Shown: positions 1 to 8,150, counted from the stretch's first letter. The stretch is DNA of 64,000 nt from Gordonia shandongensis DSM 45094 (GCF_000423025.1 NZ_AUHE01000001.1:372001-436000); one strand, 5' to 3'. Translations and numbers: made by a program. Notes: generated by a model not told the origin, from the letters alone.

Positions 1-143
1 TGTCGAACCCGGCCATCGCCGAACGGCTCGGCATCGGCCTGCACACGGTGAAGGGTTACGTGAAGTCGCTCCTGCACAAGCTCGACGCGACCACCCGTTT
101 CGAGGCGGTCGTCAACGCTCGGCGGGTCCGTCTCATCCCCTGA
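1..143 (+). CDS. C-terminal end of a LuxR-type response regulator (partial)
   Basis: Only the last 46 codons are present; the gene begins before the window. The visible residues (AIAERLGIGLHTVKGYVKSL) are the recognition half of a LuxR/GerE helix-turn-helix, followed by the usual LHKLDATTRFEAVV helix. Such domains bind promoter DNA, most often as the output domain of a two-component response regulator, but the receiver part is outside the window. In M. tuberculosis the genes next to the lysS 3' end are lsr2 and clpC, so this neighbour breaks the conserved order. The stop TGA at 141-143 is the first base triplet of a 15-bp tandem repeat. Confidence 0.8.
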   Translation, partial: SNPAIAERLGIGLHTVKGYVKSLLHKLDATTRFEAVVNARRVRLIP

Positions 144-195
144 GCAGCCGTCTCCTGAGCAGCCGTCTCCCGAGCAGCCGTCTCCCGAGCCCCCG
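141..195. repeat. 15-bp tandem repeat at the stop codon of the LuxR gene
   Basis: The unit TGAGCAGCCGTCTCC occurs at 141-155 and 156-170, then with one change at 171-185, and a partial copy ends at 195. The first base triplet of the array is the stop codon of the preceding gene, so the stop itself has been duplicated. The rest of 143-246 holds no gene. Confidence 0.85.
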
Positions 196-246
196 TGCCC
201 TGCCTCGCCGGAGCGAAGGCGGCGTCTGCCTCTTCCCCGCCGACGG

Positions 247-1782
247 TCAGTGGCTCGGCTTCACGAGCGGGAACAGCACCGTCTCGCGGATGCCGAGGCC
301 GGTGATCGCCATGAGCAGCCGGTCGATGCCCATCCCGGTGCCGGCGGTCGGCGGCATGCCGTACTCCATCGCCGCCAGGAACTCCTCGTCGAGAACCATC
401 GCCTCATCGTCGCCCTCGGCCGCGAGCCTCGCCTGGTCGACGAAACGCTCACGCTGGATCACCGGGTCGATGAGCTCCGAGTAGCCGGTGGCCAGCTCGA
501 AGCCGCGCACGTACAGGTCCCACTTCTCCACGACACCCGGGATGGATCGGTGCGCGCGGACCAGCGGCGACGTCTCGACGGGGAAGTCGCGGACGAACAC
601 CGGCTCGTCGATCGTCGACCCCACGAGGTGCTCCCACAGTTCCTCGACCAGCTTGCCGTGGCCGTATCCCTTGTCCTTGGGGACGTCGAGGCCGACCTCC
701 TCGGCGATCGCGAACAGTTCGTCGACCGTCGTCTCCAGCGGCACGATCTCGCGACCCAGCGCCTCCGACAGCGACGGGTACATCGACACCGACTTCCACT
801 CGCCGGACAGGTCGTACCGGGTGCCGTCGGGCATCGTCGGCGTGAGGGTTCCGGTCGCCGCCAGTGCGACGGCCTGCACGAGTTCGCGGGTCATCACCGC
901 GGCGTCGTCGTAGGTGCCGTAGGCCTGATAGGTCTCGAGCATCGCGAACTCCGGCGAGTGCGTGGAGTCGGCGCCCTCGTTGCGGAAGTTGCGGTTCACC
1001 TCGAACACCCGCTCCAACCCGCCGACGACGGCGCGCTTGAGGAACAGTTCGGGTGCGATCCGCAGGTACAGGTCCATGTCGAAGGCGTTCGACCGCGTCA
1101 CGAACGGTCGCGCCGCCGCACCGCCGTGCAGCGTCTGCAGCATCGGCGTCTCGATCTCGAGGAAGTCGCGATCGGTGAGGAATCGGCGGAGTTCGGCCAT
1201 CGCCGCCACGCGGGTGCGGGCGACGGCGCGCGCCTCGGGGCGGACGATGAGGTCGACGTACCGCTGTCGGACGCGCGACTCCTCGTTCATCTCCTTGTGC
1301 GCCACCGGCAGCGGCCGGAGCGCCTTGGACGCCATCTCCCACGAGTCGGCCATCACCGAGAGCTCCCCGGTGCGCGAGCTGATGACCTCGCCGTGGACGA
1401 AGACGATGTCGCCCAGGTCGGTGTCGGCCTTCCATCGGGCCAACGAGTCCTCGCCGACGCCGTCGCGGCTCACCATCGCCTGCAGCTGGGTGCCGTCGCC
1501 CTCCTGCAGGGTCGCGAAGCACAGCTTGCCCTTGTTCCGCAGGAAGATGATCCGGCCGGCGACGCCGACCTGCTCGCCGGTGGCGGTGTCGGCGACGAGG
1601 TCCGGATGGGCGGCGCGGATCTCGGCGAGACTGTGGGTCCGCCCGATCTGCACCGGGTAGGCCTCGCGTCCCTCCCCGAGCATCCGGTCGCGCTTCTCCC
1701 TGCGCACACGCATCTGTTCGGGAGTCTGGTGATCGGAACTTGCTGCGTGGGCCGCGGAGGCGCCGGAAACCTGGTCAGTCAC
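247..1782 (-). CDS. lysS: Lysyl-tRNA synthetase, class II
   Basis: Charges tRNA-Lys with lysine in the cytosol. The 511-residue product has an N-terminal OB-fold anticodon-binding domain (about residues 70-170) and a class II catalytic core. Motif 2 is visible as [13 protein letters not shown] and motif 3 as [13 protein letters not shown] near the C terminus. Length and motifs fit bacterial LysS. The start is a GTG at 1782 without a Shine-Dalgarno sequence. TAATCT lies 7 nt upstream, which suggests a leaderless message. The conserved order lysS-coaX-panD of relatives is interrupted here by four accessory genes. Confidence 0.95.
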   Translation of the reverse strand: MTDQVSGASAAHAASSDHQTPEQMRVRREKRDRMLGEGREAYPVQIGRTHSLAEIRAAHPDLVADTATGEQVGVAGRIIFLRNKGKLCFATLQEGDGTQLQAMVSRDGVGEDSLARWKADTDLGDIVFVHGEVISSRTGELSVMADSWEMASKALRPLPVAHKEMNEESRVRQRYVDLIVRPEARAVARTRVAAMAELRRFLTDRDFLEIETPMLQTLHGGAAARPFVTRSNAFDMDLYLRIAPELFLKRAVVGGLERVFEVNRNFRNEGADSTHSPEFAMLETYQAYGTYDDAAVMTRELVQAVALAATGTLTPTMPDGTRYDLSGEWKSVSMYPSLSEALGREIVPLETTVDELFAIAEEVGLDVPKDKGYGHGKLVEELWEHLVGSTIDEPVFVRDFPVETSPLVRAHRSIPGVVEKWDLYVRGFELATGYSELIDPVIQRERFVDQARLAAEGDDEAMVLDEEFLAAMEYGMPPTAGTGMGIDRLLMAITGLGIRETVLFPLVKPSH

Positions 1783-1789
1783 GCACCCT

Positions 1790-1795
1790 AGATTA
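1790..1795 (-). promoter_or_regulatory. Leaderless -10 element of lysS
   Basis: TAATCT on the minus strand ends 7 nt before the GTG start of lysS, and no ribosome-binding site is present. This TANNNT-N7-start layout is the usual signature of leaderless transcripts in mycolic-acid actinobacteria. Confidence 0.5.
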
Positions 1796-1820
1796 GGGCC
1801 CGGCGGAGTCGGCTGCTAAA

Positions 1821-2294
1821 TCAGTGCGCGTCGTAGAGGCCGAGCGCGTCGTCGTCCACCGCCCCGGTGAGTCCTTCGGCGCGCAGGGCGGCGTAGCCGC
1901 CGACGACGAATCGGGCACCGTGCACTCCGCGGGCCTGCAGATGCCAGGCCAGCATCTCGGCGTCGTAGCCGTCGGTGCTGACGATCACCCAGCGGGAGTC
2001 GGCCGATGCCGCGCGCAGTCGGCGGGCGGAGTCCGGGGACAGCAGGTCGAGGGCGGTGTCGGGAGCAGCGGTGCCGGAAGCAGCGGTGCCGGAAGCAGCG
2101 GCGTCAGGGGCAGCGGTGTCGGAAGCAAGGGCGAGCGCGCCGACGAGGACGCCGTCGGCGGCGCGCGACGATGCGGAGCGCAGGTCGACGGCGACGGCGC
2201 CGTCGCTCAGCGCATCGAGGTAGTCGCGGGGTTGCAGCGACAGCGGGATCTCGACGTACGAGGTGGTGACGGGTGCGCGGAAGGCGAGAGTCAT
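1821..2294 (-). CDS. Rhodanese-like protein without active-site cysteine
   Basis: A 157-residue protein with a rhodanese-type fold: YLDALSDGAVAVDLRS (the first strand and DxR motif), a strand VIVSTDGYDAEMLAWHL where the active-site loop should be, and GGYAAL near the end. The catalytic Cys of the CxxGxRA loop is replaced by Ser (STDGYDA), so sulfur transfer is unlikely and a binding or regulatory role is possible. An Ala/Ser/Thr-rich linker made of SGTAA/PDTAA repeats (DNA about 2060-2125) separates the halves. It sits upstream of lysS with a 38-bp gap and the same direction. Function unknown. Confidence 0.65.
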   Translation of the reverse strand: MTLAFRAPVTTSYVEIPLSLQPRDYLDALSDGAVAVDLRSASSRAADGVLVGALALASDTAAPDAAASGTAASGTAAPDTALDLLSPDSARRLRAASADSRWVIVSTDGYDAEMLAWHLQARGVHGARFVVGGYAALRAEGLTGAVDDDALGLYDAH

Positions 2295-2483
2295 GGCGAG
2301 GGAGTCCTCAGGTGATCGAGACGAGCGGGGGTGGGCGGGGCAGCCGACCGCACGGGGCGGCGACTAGCGGCGACAACACTCCAGAACGCTCTTGATCACG
2401 ACTGCCACTCTGCCACACCGCACTCGCCCGCTCCACCCGTTTGCCTCACACTGATTTTTACTGTCGTTTCGCGGCCCGACGGC

Positions 2484-2530
2484 TTGTGCCGTATTTCGTG
2501 ACCCGATTCGGGTAACGAAATACGGCACAA
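2484..2530. repeat. Perfect hairpin element, copy 1 (downstream of the DUF559 gene)
   Basis: Arms 2484-2499 (TTGTGCCGTATTTCGT) and 2515-2530 are perfect reverse complements (16 bp). The 15-nt loop contains a second nested inverted repeat (ACCCGA/TCGGGT). The element begins 12 bp beyond the stop of the DUF559 gene. A copy identical at 45 of 48 positions lies at 3654-3702 on the other side of that gene. As a single site it could be a terminator, but the near-identity of two copies in the same orientation points to a repeated element. The rest of 2295-2541 has no gene. Confidence 0.85.
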
Positions 2531-2541
2531 CACGGCACACC

Positions 2542-3561
2542 TCATTCCAGTGGGCACTGGGGCGAGCAGCGGACCGCAGTGCCGCGCCAACCGAGGGCGC
2601 CCAGGATCGTGGCGACCTTGCCCGCGGTGCGGCAGGGACGGTCGACGGCCTGCCCCCAGCCGAGCCGGATGCTCGGTTTGCCCGCGAACACCATCGCGTC
2701 GAGGTCGCGTTCGAGGTCGGCGTCGCGCGCCGCGGCGTCGTCGTGGTGGGCGCGGCCGTCGAGTTCGACGATCAGCCCCCACTCGGGGTATTCGACGTCG
2801 CGGAATCCGCGTCGCCCCACCCCCGTCGGCGTCTGCCGCACCGATGTGGGCAGTCCGTGCGGCCGTTCCACATCGACGAGATAGCGGTGCTCGAGGACCG
2901 AGCACGTGCCGTCCCGGACGTCCGCCAGCACGGCACCGATGAAGTCGCGACGCCCGGTCCGCCGTCGACTCGCCAGCGCCGCGAGCAGCCGGTCCGGGGT
3001 GGTGAGCCGTTCTTGGACGACGCCGGACAGACAGGCGATCGCCGCGAGGTCCGACGACGCCCCGCCCGCCACGTCCAAGACGGCGTGCTCCAGCCGGACG
3101 CGGGGTGGATGCGTGTGGTCGAGCACCCGCTCGGCCATGTGCCTGCTGTAGTGGACGACGATCCCCGGCCGTGGCGACACCCGCCTGCTCGCGTCGACGA
3201 CCACGTGGATCGGACCGTGCACGGTCCCCGCCTGCGCGGTCGCCGCCGCCCTGCGCGATGCCGCACCGCTCGTCACCGCACCGCCGACTGCTGCGGCCCG
3301 GATCGCCGTCTCGTGACTCAGTGCCGCGGGCATCGCGTGCAGGACCGCGGCCCATCGACGTTGCCGGTCGGTCAGGGGCCCGGTGTGCTCCACGTAGACG
3401 CCGGGGTGGACCGCCACCCAGTCGCGGGCGCGCAGCCGTCGTCGCACGTGTGCGGAGCCGAGACCGCAGTCGAGCACCTGGCTCCGTGCGACGACGCCGT
3501 CCTGGTTGCGCAGGATCGCCTCGAGTTCCTGCGTCGTCTCGGTGTTCCGGAGAGTGGTCAT
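2542..3561 (-). CDS. AbiEi-type winged-helix plus DUF559 endonuclease-like protein
   Basis: A 339-residue protein. Residues about 12-75 (ILRNQDGVVARSQVLDCGLG, then RRRLRARDWVAVHPGVYV) match the AbiEi-type antitoxin winged helix. The middle (HPPRVRLEHAVLDVA) is typical of this protein class. The C-terminal DUF559 domain (about 220-320) belongs to the PD-(D/E)XK/Vsr-like nuclease fold, with E224, D255, the VELDGRAHH motif (E266, D268, H272-H273) and GWGQ near 301-304. The start at 3561 is preferred because it places the winged helix at the N terminus. An in-frame start at 3720 would read through the hairpin at 3654. No toxin partner lies beside it. Function unproven. Both flanks carry the same hairpin, which suggests one mobile or self-contained unit. 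Confidence 0.75.
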   Translation of the reverse strand: MTTLRNTETTQELEAILRNQDGVVARSQVLDCGLGSAHVRRRLRARDWVAVHPGVYVEHTGPLTDRQRRWAAVLHAMPAALSHETAIRAAAVGGAVTSGAASRRAAATAQAGTVHGPIHVVVDASRRVSPRPGIVVHYSRHMAERVLDHTHPPRVRLEHAVLDVAGGASSDLAAIACLSGVVQERLTTPDRLLAALASRRRTGRRDFIGAVLADVRDGTCSVLEHRYLVDVERPHGLPTSVRQTPTGVGRRGFRDVEYPEWGLIVELDGRAHHDDAAARDADLERDLDAMVFAGKPSIRLGWGQAVDRPCRTAGKVATILGALGWRGTAVRCSPQCPLE

Positions 3562-3653
3562 CTCGTCACTGTCGCCGCCCGGAGCCCCGGACGGCAGCCG
3601 ATGACGGTGGATGTGGATCGTTCCGGCGGTCGTCCACAGGTCCGCGGTCCAGC

Positions 3654-3702
3654 GTTGTGCCGTATTTCGTGCCCCGAATCGGGTAACGGAATACGGCACA
3701 AC
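3654..3702. repeat. Hairpin element, copy 2 (upstream of the DUF559 gene)
   Basis: Arms 3654-3670 and 3686-3702 are 17-bp reverse complements with one mismatch. The loop keeps the nested CCCGA/TCGGG repeat. The copy matches the element at 2484-2530 at 45 of 48 positions, in the same orientation. It lies 93 bp upstream of the DUF559 start and 63 bp upstream of the divergent phosphoesterase start. Confidence 0.85.
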
Positions 3703-3751
3703 GGCGTGACGATCTGACACGATCCGGTTCCAGAACGGGTGTGGCCGGGGT

Positions 3752-3757
3752 TACAGT
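3752..3757 (+). promoter_or_regulatory. Leaderless -10 element of the phosphoesterase gene
   Basis: TACAGT ends 7 nt before ATG 3765, and no Shine-Dalgarno sequence is present. This supports 3765 as the start rather than the in-frame GTG at 3741. Confidence 0.5.
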
Positions 3758-3764
3758 GACGGGC

Positions 3765-5423
3765 ATGTCGAATCGCTACTCACGCCGTGCATTCTTGGCG
3801 ACGTCCGCCGGGGTCGTCGCAGCCGGAAGCGCGTTCGCCGCGCGAGCGCACGCCGAGCCCGCCGCGCCGTCGGCCGCCGCGGGCACCACCCTCGCGAAGG
3901 TCGGTGTGCCGGGTCGGGCACGCAAGGGCGGTTACCGTCCGCTCGTCGCCGGCCCCGGCTGGCCGCTGGTGGTGCGGCGCGATCTGGCGACCGCCACCCC
4001 GGGACGCGATGGACGACGACGGGCCCTCGCCTCGTTCGTGCAGCTCACCGACATCCACATCGTCGACGTCCAGAGTCCGGCCCGATTCGAGTACGTCCAC
4101 CAGCTGGCGCCCGGCGCGTTCCGTCCGCAGGAGGCGCTCGGCACCCAGGGCGCGGTCTCGCTCGTCCGGCGGATCAACGCGGTGCGGCAGGGACCGTTCA
4201 CGGGACGGCGATTCGACTGCGTCGTCACGACGGGCGACAACACCGACAATCACGAGCACCTCGAACTCGACTGGTACCAGCGCATCCTCTCGGGCGGGGC
4301 GATCACCCCCGACTCGGGTGCGCGCGGACGCTTCGAGGGTGTACAGGCCACCGGCAGCTCGCAGTACTACCGTCCCGAAATCGACTCGTGGGACATCTAC
4401 AAGGATCGCGGGTTCATCCAGATCCCCGGCCTGCTGCGCGCCGCGATCGCGACGCATCGGAGTCCGGGGCTCGACGTCCCCTGGTACGCGGTCTTCGGGA
4501 ACCACGACGACCAGATGCTCGGCACGGTGCCCAACAACATCGTCGACTGGCTGTACGGCGGCGCGGTGAAACTCGATCTGCCCGACACCGATCCGGCGGT
4601 CGCCGCGCTGGCGAACGCGCTGCGATCCAATCCGGGAGCGCTCGGGCCGATGCTCGCCGGACTGCGCGTCACCGGGCCGACGGTTCCGGCGACGGCCGAC
4701 GGTCGACGTCGTCCGTTCTCACCGCGGGAGTTCGTGCGCAGGCACTTCGATCCGTCCATCACCGGTCCGGGACCGGTGGGGCACGGTTTCGCCGACCCCG
4801 ACGGCCCCACCTGGTACACCTTCCAGATCGCTCCGGGGGTCCTCGGCGTCTCGCTGAACACCACCAACAGTCTGGGCATCGCCGACGGGTCGATCAGCGC
4901 CAAGCAGTTCGACTGGATGAAGCGGCAGATCACCAGGCACCGCGACCAGTTGGTGATGATCTTCAGCCACCACACGTCGACCACGATGACGGCGAAACTG
5001 CCGAATCCGGAGACGCCCGGCGAGGAGCAGTACGACGGCGCCCGGCTGGTGGCGGAGTTGCATCGCCATCCGAACGTGATCGCGTGGGTGAACGGTCACA
5101 CGCATCGCAACGAGATGATCCCGCACCGCGGTGCCGACTCGCGGCACAGTTTCTGGGAGATCAACACCGCCAGCCACATCGACTTTCCGCAGTTGGCACG
5201 GATCATCGAGGTCGCCGACAACGGCGACGGCACGTTGAGCATCTTCACGCCGCTCATCGAGTCGGACGCCGAGTACACCGCCGATCCGTCCGATCTGTCG
5301 CCGGCCGGGTTGGCGAGTCTGTACCGCGAGCTGTCGCTGAACGACGTCCATCGCGATCCGGAGCTGTTGGGGGCCGCCGCCGACCGCAACTGCGAGCTGC
5401 TGTTGACCGATCCCCTGCGCTGA
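3765..5423 (+). CDS. Tat-exported metallophosphoesterase (TIGR03767-like)
   Basis: A 552-residue predicted extracytoplasmic hydrolase of the calcineurin-like metallophosphoesterase superfamily. The N terminus has a Tat-type signal (SRRAFLATSAGVVAAGSAFA) ending near ARAHA. The dinuclear metal motifs are all present in order: QLTDIHIVD (DxH, about residues 96-98), VVTTGDNTDN (GDxxxN), YAVFGNHDDQ (GNHD) and VNGHTHRNEM (GHTH). Length and the long insert between GNHD and GHTH fit the actinobacterial TIGR03767 family. The substrate is unknown. It is divergent from the DUF559 gene and followed by a small lipoprotein gene. Confidence 0.85.
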   Translation: MSNRYSRRAFLATSAGVVAAGSAFAARAHAEPAAPSAAAGTTLAKVGVPGRARKGGYRPLVAGPGWPLVVRRDLATATPGRDGRRRALASFVQLTDIHIVDVQSPARFEYVHQLAPGAFRPQEALGTQGAVSLVRRINAVRQGPFTGRRFDCVVTTGDNTDNHEHLELDWYQRILSGGAITPDSGARGRFEGVQATGSSQYYRPEIDSWDIYKDRGFIQIPGLLRAAIATHRSPGLDVPWYAVFGNHDDQMLGTVPNNIVDWLYGGAVKLDLPDTDPAVAALANALRSNPGALGPMLAGLRVTGPTVPATADGRRRPFSPREFVRRHFDPSITGPGPVGHGFADPDGPTWYTFQIAPGVLGVSLNTTNSLGIADGSISAKQFDWMKRQITRHRDQLVMIFSHHTSTTMTAKLPNPETPGEEQYDGARLVAELHRHPNVIAWVNGHTHRNEMIPHRGADSRHSFWEINTASHIDFPQLARIIEVADNGDGTLSIFTPLIESDAEYTADPSDLSPAGLASLYRELSLNDVHRDPELLGAAADRNCELLLTDPLR

Positions 5424-5449
5424 AACCCCTGCGCTGAAACCCCTGCGCC
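5412..5449. repeat. 14-bp tandem repeat across the phosphoesterase stop codon
   Basis: The unit CCCCTGCGCTGAAA is present at 5412-5425 and 5426-5439, and a partial third copy runs to 5449. The unit contains the stop codon of the phosphoesterase (TGA 5421-5423), so the stop is duplicated, as at 141-195. Confidence 0.8.
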
Positions 5450-5551
5450 GGTACTCCCTTCACATGTTCGCGTGAACGTGGACCGTTCGGTCGGTGACGC
5501 CGCCGTCGCGCGCGGATACTGATCCGGATCGGGTCGATGTGAGGAGTACCG

Positions 5552-5974
5552 GTGGGCAGGTCTTCGCGGTTAGCGGTCGTCGTGATCGCGGTGGTCGTGA
5601 TCGCGGTGTCCGGCGCCGTCGTCAGCGGATGTTCGAGCGGTTCGGGGCGACCGCTGCCGGTTCCGGCCGGAACCACCGACGTCGACGGCTTCTACCAGGC
5701 GTTCTATCGCGCGGTCACCGACGGCGACACCGAGGCCTTCCTGGGGCTGGTGTGTCCGGGGGTGCGACCGGAGATCTCCCCGAGCACCTGGTTCGAGGAG
5801 AGCGACCAGCTGCCGCCGCCGGGTCGGGTGAGCACGGAACCCTATCCGTCGCCGACGCCGACGACCCGCGATCCGTCGGTCGCCGAGTGGCGGACGACGA
5901 CGGCGGTCGGCGGCAGCGAACTCACGATCGACATCGCGCGCATCGACGGCACCTGGTACCTCTGCGAACGGTGA
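5552..5974 (+). CDS. Small lipoprotein
   Basis: A 140-residue exported protein of unknown function. It has a hydrophobic N terminus (VVVIAVVVIAVSGAVV) followed by the lipobox VSGC, so it is predicted to be lipid-anchored at Cys 27. The rest (VDGFYQAFYRAVTDGDTEAFLGLVCP, then IDGTWYLCER at the end) resembles the small NTF2/DUF4878-like fold common in actinobacterial lipoproteins, with two cysteines that could pair. The start is the GTG at 5552, preceded by the ribosome-binding site GAGGAG. It ends 12 bp before the convergent coaX. The 128-bp gap upstream carries a short inverted repeat (TTCAC/GTGAA) of unknown meaning. Confidence 0.7.
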   Translation: MGRSSRLAVVVIAVVVIAVSGAVVSGCSSGSGRPLPVPAGTTDVDGFYQAFYRAVTDGDTEAFLGLVCPGVRPEISPSTWFEESDQLPPPGRVSTEPYPSPTPTTRDPSVAEWRTTTAVGGSELTIDIARIDGTWYLCER

Positions 5975-5986
5975 GCCGCCACCGGT

Positions 5987-6790
5987 TCAGCCGCGTGAGC
6001 GGGTGCGGCGGCTGCGCTCGTGGACGCGACGCAGGCCGTCGAGCGCCAGGTGCGGGTGGTGGTCGGTGAGACTGTGGCATTCGCTGAACATCAGCGGCGC
6101 GAGGTAGCCGGTGGCGACGACGGCCACGTCGTCGCCGTCGAAGCCGGGAATCTGGGTGCGGATGCGTTCGACGAGGCCGTCGACCTGGCCGGCGAACCCG
6201 AACAGGATGCCCGCCTGGAGCGCCTCGACGGTGTTCTTGCCGACCACGCTGCGCGGCGGCATCAGCTCCACCTTGCGGACGGTGACGGTGTGCTCACTGA
6301 GCGCCTGGACGGCGAGGTCGACGCCGGGGGCGATGGCGCCGCCGAGGAACTCACCCTTCGCCGACACCGCGTCGACGACGGTCGCGGTCCCGAACGCCAC
6401 GACGATGCACGGCCGGTCGGGGAAGTTCTCGTGCGCCGCGAGGGCGTTGGCGACGCGGTCGGTCCCGACTTCCTTGGGATTGTCGACGAGCAGGGGGACA
6501 CCGGTGCGCACACCGGGTTCGAGCAGGACGTGCGGGCCCGACGGGAAGTAGCGAGGCAGCATCTCGCGCATCGCACGCAGCAGCGACGGGACCGTCGACA
6601 GTCCCGCCACGGCGGTCACCTGTTCGATGTCGGAGCCGAGCAGACCGCGCAGTTGGAGTGCGAATTCGTCGGCGGTGAGCCCCTGCTGGGTGTGGATCCG
6701 CCAGTCGCGGACGAGTTCCGCGTGGTCGCCCTGGCCGGCGAACACCCCCAGGTGGATGTTCGTGTTGCCGATGCTGACGGTGAGCAGCAC
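5987..6790 (-). CDS. coaX: Type III pantothenate kinase-like protein, key aspartates replaced
   Basis: The family phosphorylates pantothenate in the first step of CoA synthesis. The 267-residue protein is collinear with CoaX (EPGVRTGVPLLVDNPKEVG, GEFLGGAIAPGV, SVVGKNTVEALQAG, FGFAGQVDGLV). Two acidic residues of the ASKHA phosphate-binding motifs are changed: the DxGNT motif reads SIGNT (Ser6) and the DxGTA motif reads AFGTA. GADR is GTDR, so that Asp remains. The enzyme may be weak or inactive; M. tuberculosis CoaX is reported as non-essential beside CoaA. It is last in the DUF2520-panC-panD-coaX operon, 14 bp after panD. Confidence 0.85.
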   Translation of the reverse strand: MLLTVSIGNTNIHLGVFAGQGDHAELVRDWRIHTQQGLTADEFALQLRGLLGSDIEQVTAVAGLSTVPSLLRAMREMLPRYFPSGPHVLLEPGVRTGVPLLVDNPKEVGTDRVANALAAHENFPDRPCIVVAFGTATVVDAVSAKGEFLGGAIAPGVDLAVQALSEHTVTVRKVELMPPRSVVGKNTVEALQAGILFGFAGQVDGLVERIRTQIPGFDGDDVAVVATGYLAPLMFSECHSLTDHHPHLALDGLRRVHERSRRTRSRG

Positions 6791-6804
6791 GGGTTGGTCC
6801 GCGC

Positions 6805-7230
6805 TCAGTTCACCGAGGCGGCCAGTCGGCGCGGGTCCTTGAGACCCGAGCCCTCCGGCACGTCGGCGGGGTCGGCGGTGAGCGCCATCGGCCGGTTGTC
6901 GGCGTCGACGAACACCACGTGCGGCGAGTAGTCGGCCAGTTCGGCCTCGTTCAGGATGCCGTAGGCGATGATGATCACCAGGTCGCCCGGGTGCACGAGA
7001 TGGGCTGCGGCCCCGTTGATCCCGATGACCCCCGACCCGCGTTCACCGGCGATCACGTACGTCTCGAGCCGGTTGCCGTTGTCGATGTCGACGATGCAGA
7101 CCTGTTCGCCTTCGAGGAGGTCGGCGGCGTCGAGCAGGTCGGCGTCGATGGTCACCGATCCGACGTAGTGCAGATCGGCCTGCGTCACCGTCGCGCGATG
7201 AATCTTCGAGGTCATCATGGTGCGGAACAT
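6805..7230 (-). CDS. panD: Aspartate 1-decarboxylase
   Basis: Makes beta-alanine from aspartate for pantothenate synthesis. PanD is a pyruvoyl enzyme formed by self-cleavage between Gly24 and Ser25. Choosing the start MFRTMM at 7230 puts HYVGSV exactly so that G24-S25 is the cleavage site. An alternative ATG at 7239 overlaps the panC stop (ATGA) but would shift this numbering. The catalytic region ([47 protein letters not shown]) is intact and the length of 141 fits the family. It is coupled to panC upstream. Confidence 0.95.
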   Translation of the reverse strand: MFRTMMTSKIHRATVTQADLHYVGSVTIDADLLDAADLLEGEQVCIVDIDNGNRLETYVIAGERGSGVIGINGAAAHLVHPGDLVIIIAYGILNEAELADYSPHVVFVDADNRPMALTADPADVPEGSGLKDPRRLAASVN

Positions 7231-7235
7231 TCGGG

Positions 7236-8150
7236 TCATCCCTCTTCCTGTGCTGTGAGTGCCTGGTCGCCTGCGCGCAGGTCGACGCCGATGGCGACTC
7301 CCACGTTGTCGATGAGGCGGGCCGGTCCGACGCGGGCCGCCACCAGCAGCCTCCCGTCGCCGGTCTCGGGTGGGTCCTGCAGGCCGCGCCCGCGGAGTTC
7401 GAGGTAGTCGACGTCGATCTCGGGGGCGGTGTCGAGGACCGCGCGTGCCGCCGCCAGGATGGCGTCGCGGCCGCCGGCCGCGGCGTGGTTGCCTGCCAGG
7501 AGCGCCGCCGAGAGGACGGTCGCGGCCTGCCGCTGCTGATCGGACAGGTAGCGGTTGCGTGAGGAGAGGGCCAGGCCGTCGGCCTCGCGGACCGTGGGGA
7601 CGCCGATGATCTCGACGTCCATGTTGAGGTCGTTCACCATCTCGTTGATGAGGGTGAGCTGCTGGTAGTCCTTCTCTCCGAAGTACGCGGCGTGCGGCGA
7701 CGCGATCGCGAGGAGCTTGTGGACCACGGTCAGCATGCCGGCGAAGTGCGTCGGCCGCGAGGCGCCTTCGAGGATGGCCCCGGTGGGTCCGGGGTGGATC
7801 GTGGTCCGCGGCCCCGCGGGGTACATGGCCGAGACGGTGGGCGCGAACACCAGCTCCACCCCGAGTGGTTCGAGGAGAGCGCAGTCGGCGTCGAAGGTCC
7901 GCGGGTAGGCGTCGAGGTCTTCGCCGTCCCCGAACTGCAGCGGGTTGACGAAGATCGACACGATCACGACGTCGCACCGCAGCCGCGCGGTCTTGACGAG
8001 TTGGAGGTGGCCTTCGTGGAGGGCGCCCATCGTGGGCACGAGGCCGACGCGTTTGCCGGTGCGGCGCAGTGCGGTCACGACGCGCCGCAGGTCGGCGGGG
8101 TCGCGGTGGACCGTCGTGCGGCCCGGTGCGTACAGGTCGGAACCGGTCAC
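7236..8150 (-). CDS. panC: Pantothenate synthetase
   Basis: ATP-dependent condensation of pantoate with beta-alanine (the product of neighbouring panD). The 304-residue protein shows the nucleotidyltransferase HxGH motif in [15 protein letters not shown], the ATP-binding FGEKDYQQL segment and the KMSKS-like loop [10 protein letters not shown]. The GTG start at 8150 overlaps the stop of the DUF2520 gene (GTGA) and the stop lies next to panD, so the three genes are one coupled operon. Confidence 0.95.
   Translation of the reverse strand: MTGSDLYAPGRTTVHRDPADLRRVVTALRRTGKRVGLVPTMGALHEGHLQLVKTARLRCDVVIVSIFVNPLQFGDGEDLDAYPRTFDADCALLEPLGVELVFAPTVSAMYPAGPRTTIHPGPTGAILEGASRPTHFAGMLTVVHKLLAIASPHAAYFGEKDYQQLTLINEMVNDLNMDVEIIGVPTVREADGLALSSRNRYLSDQQRQAATVLSAALLAGNHAAAGGRDAILAAARAVLDTAPEIDVDYLELRGRGLQDPPETGDGRLLVAARVGPARLIDNVGVAIGVDLRAGDQALTAQEEG

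Noticed and set aside
250-1791. Open frame of 513 codons opposite lysS, and many similar long antisense frames
   Set aside because: They are shadows of high-GC coding strands: Arg/Pro/Ala-rich, with no family motif, and fully overlapped by recognised genes.
2396-3355. 319-codon frame overlapping the DUF559 gene on the same strand
   Set aside because: Arg/Gly-rich composition without domain pattern; the DUF559 frame is supported by motifs.
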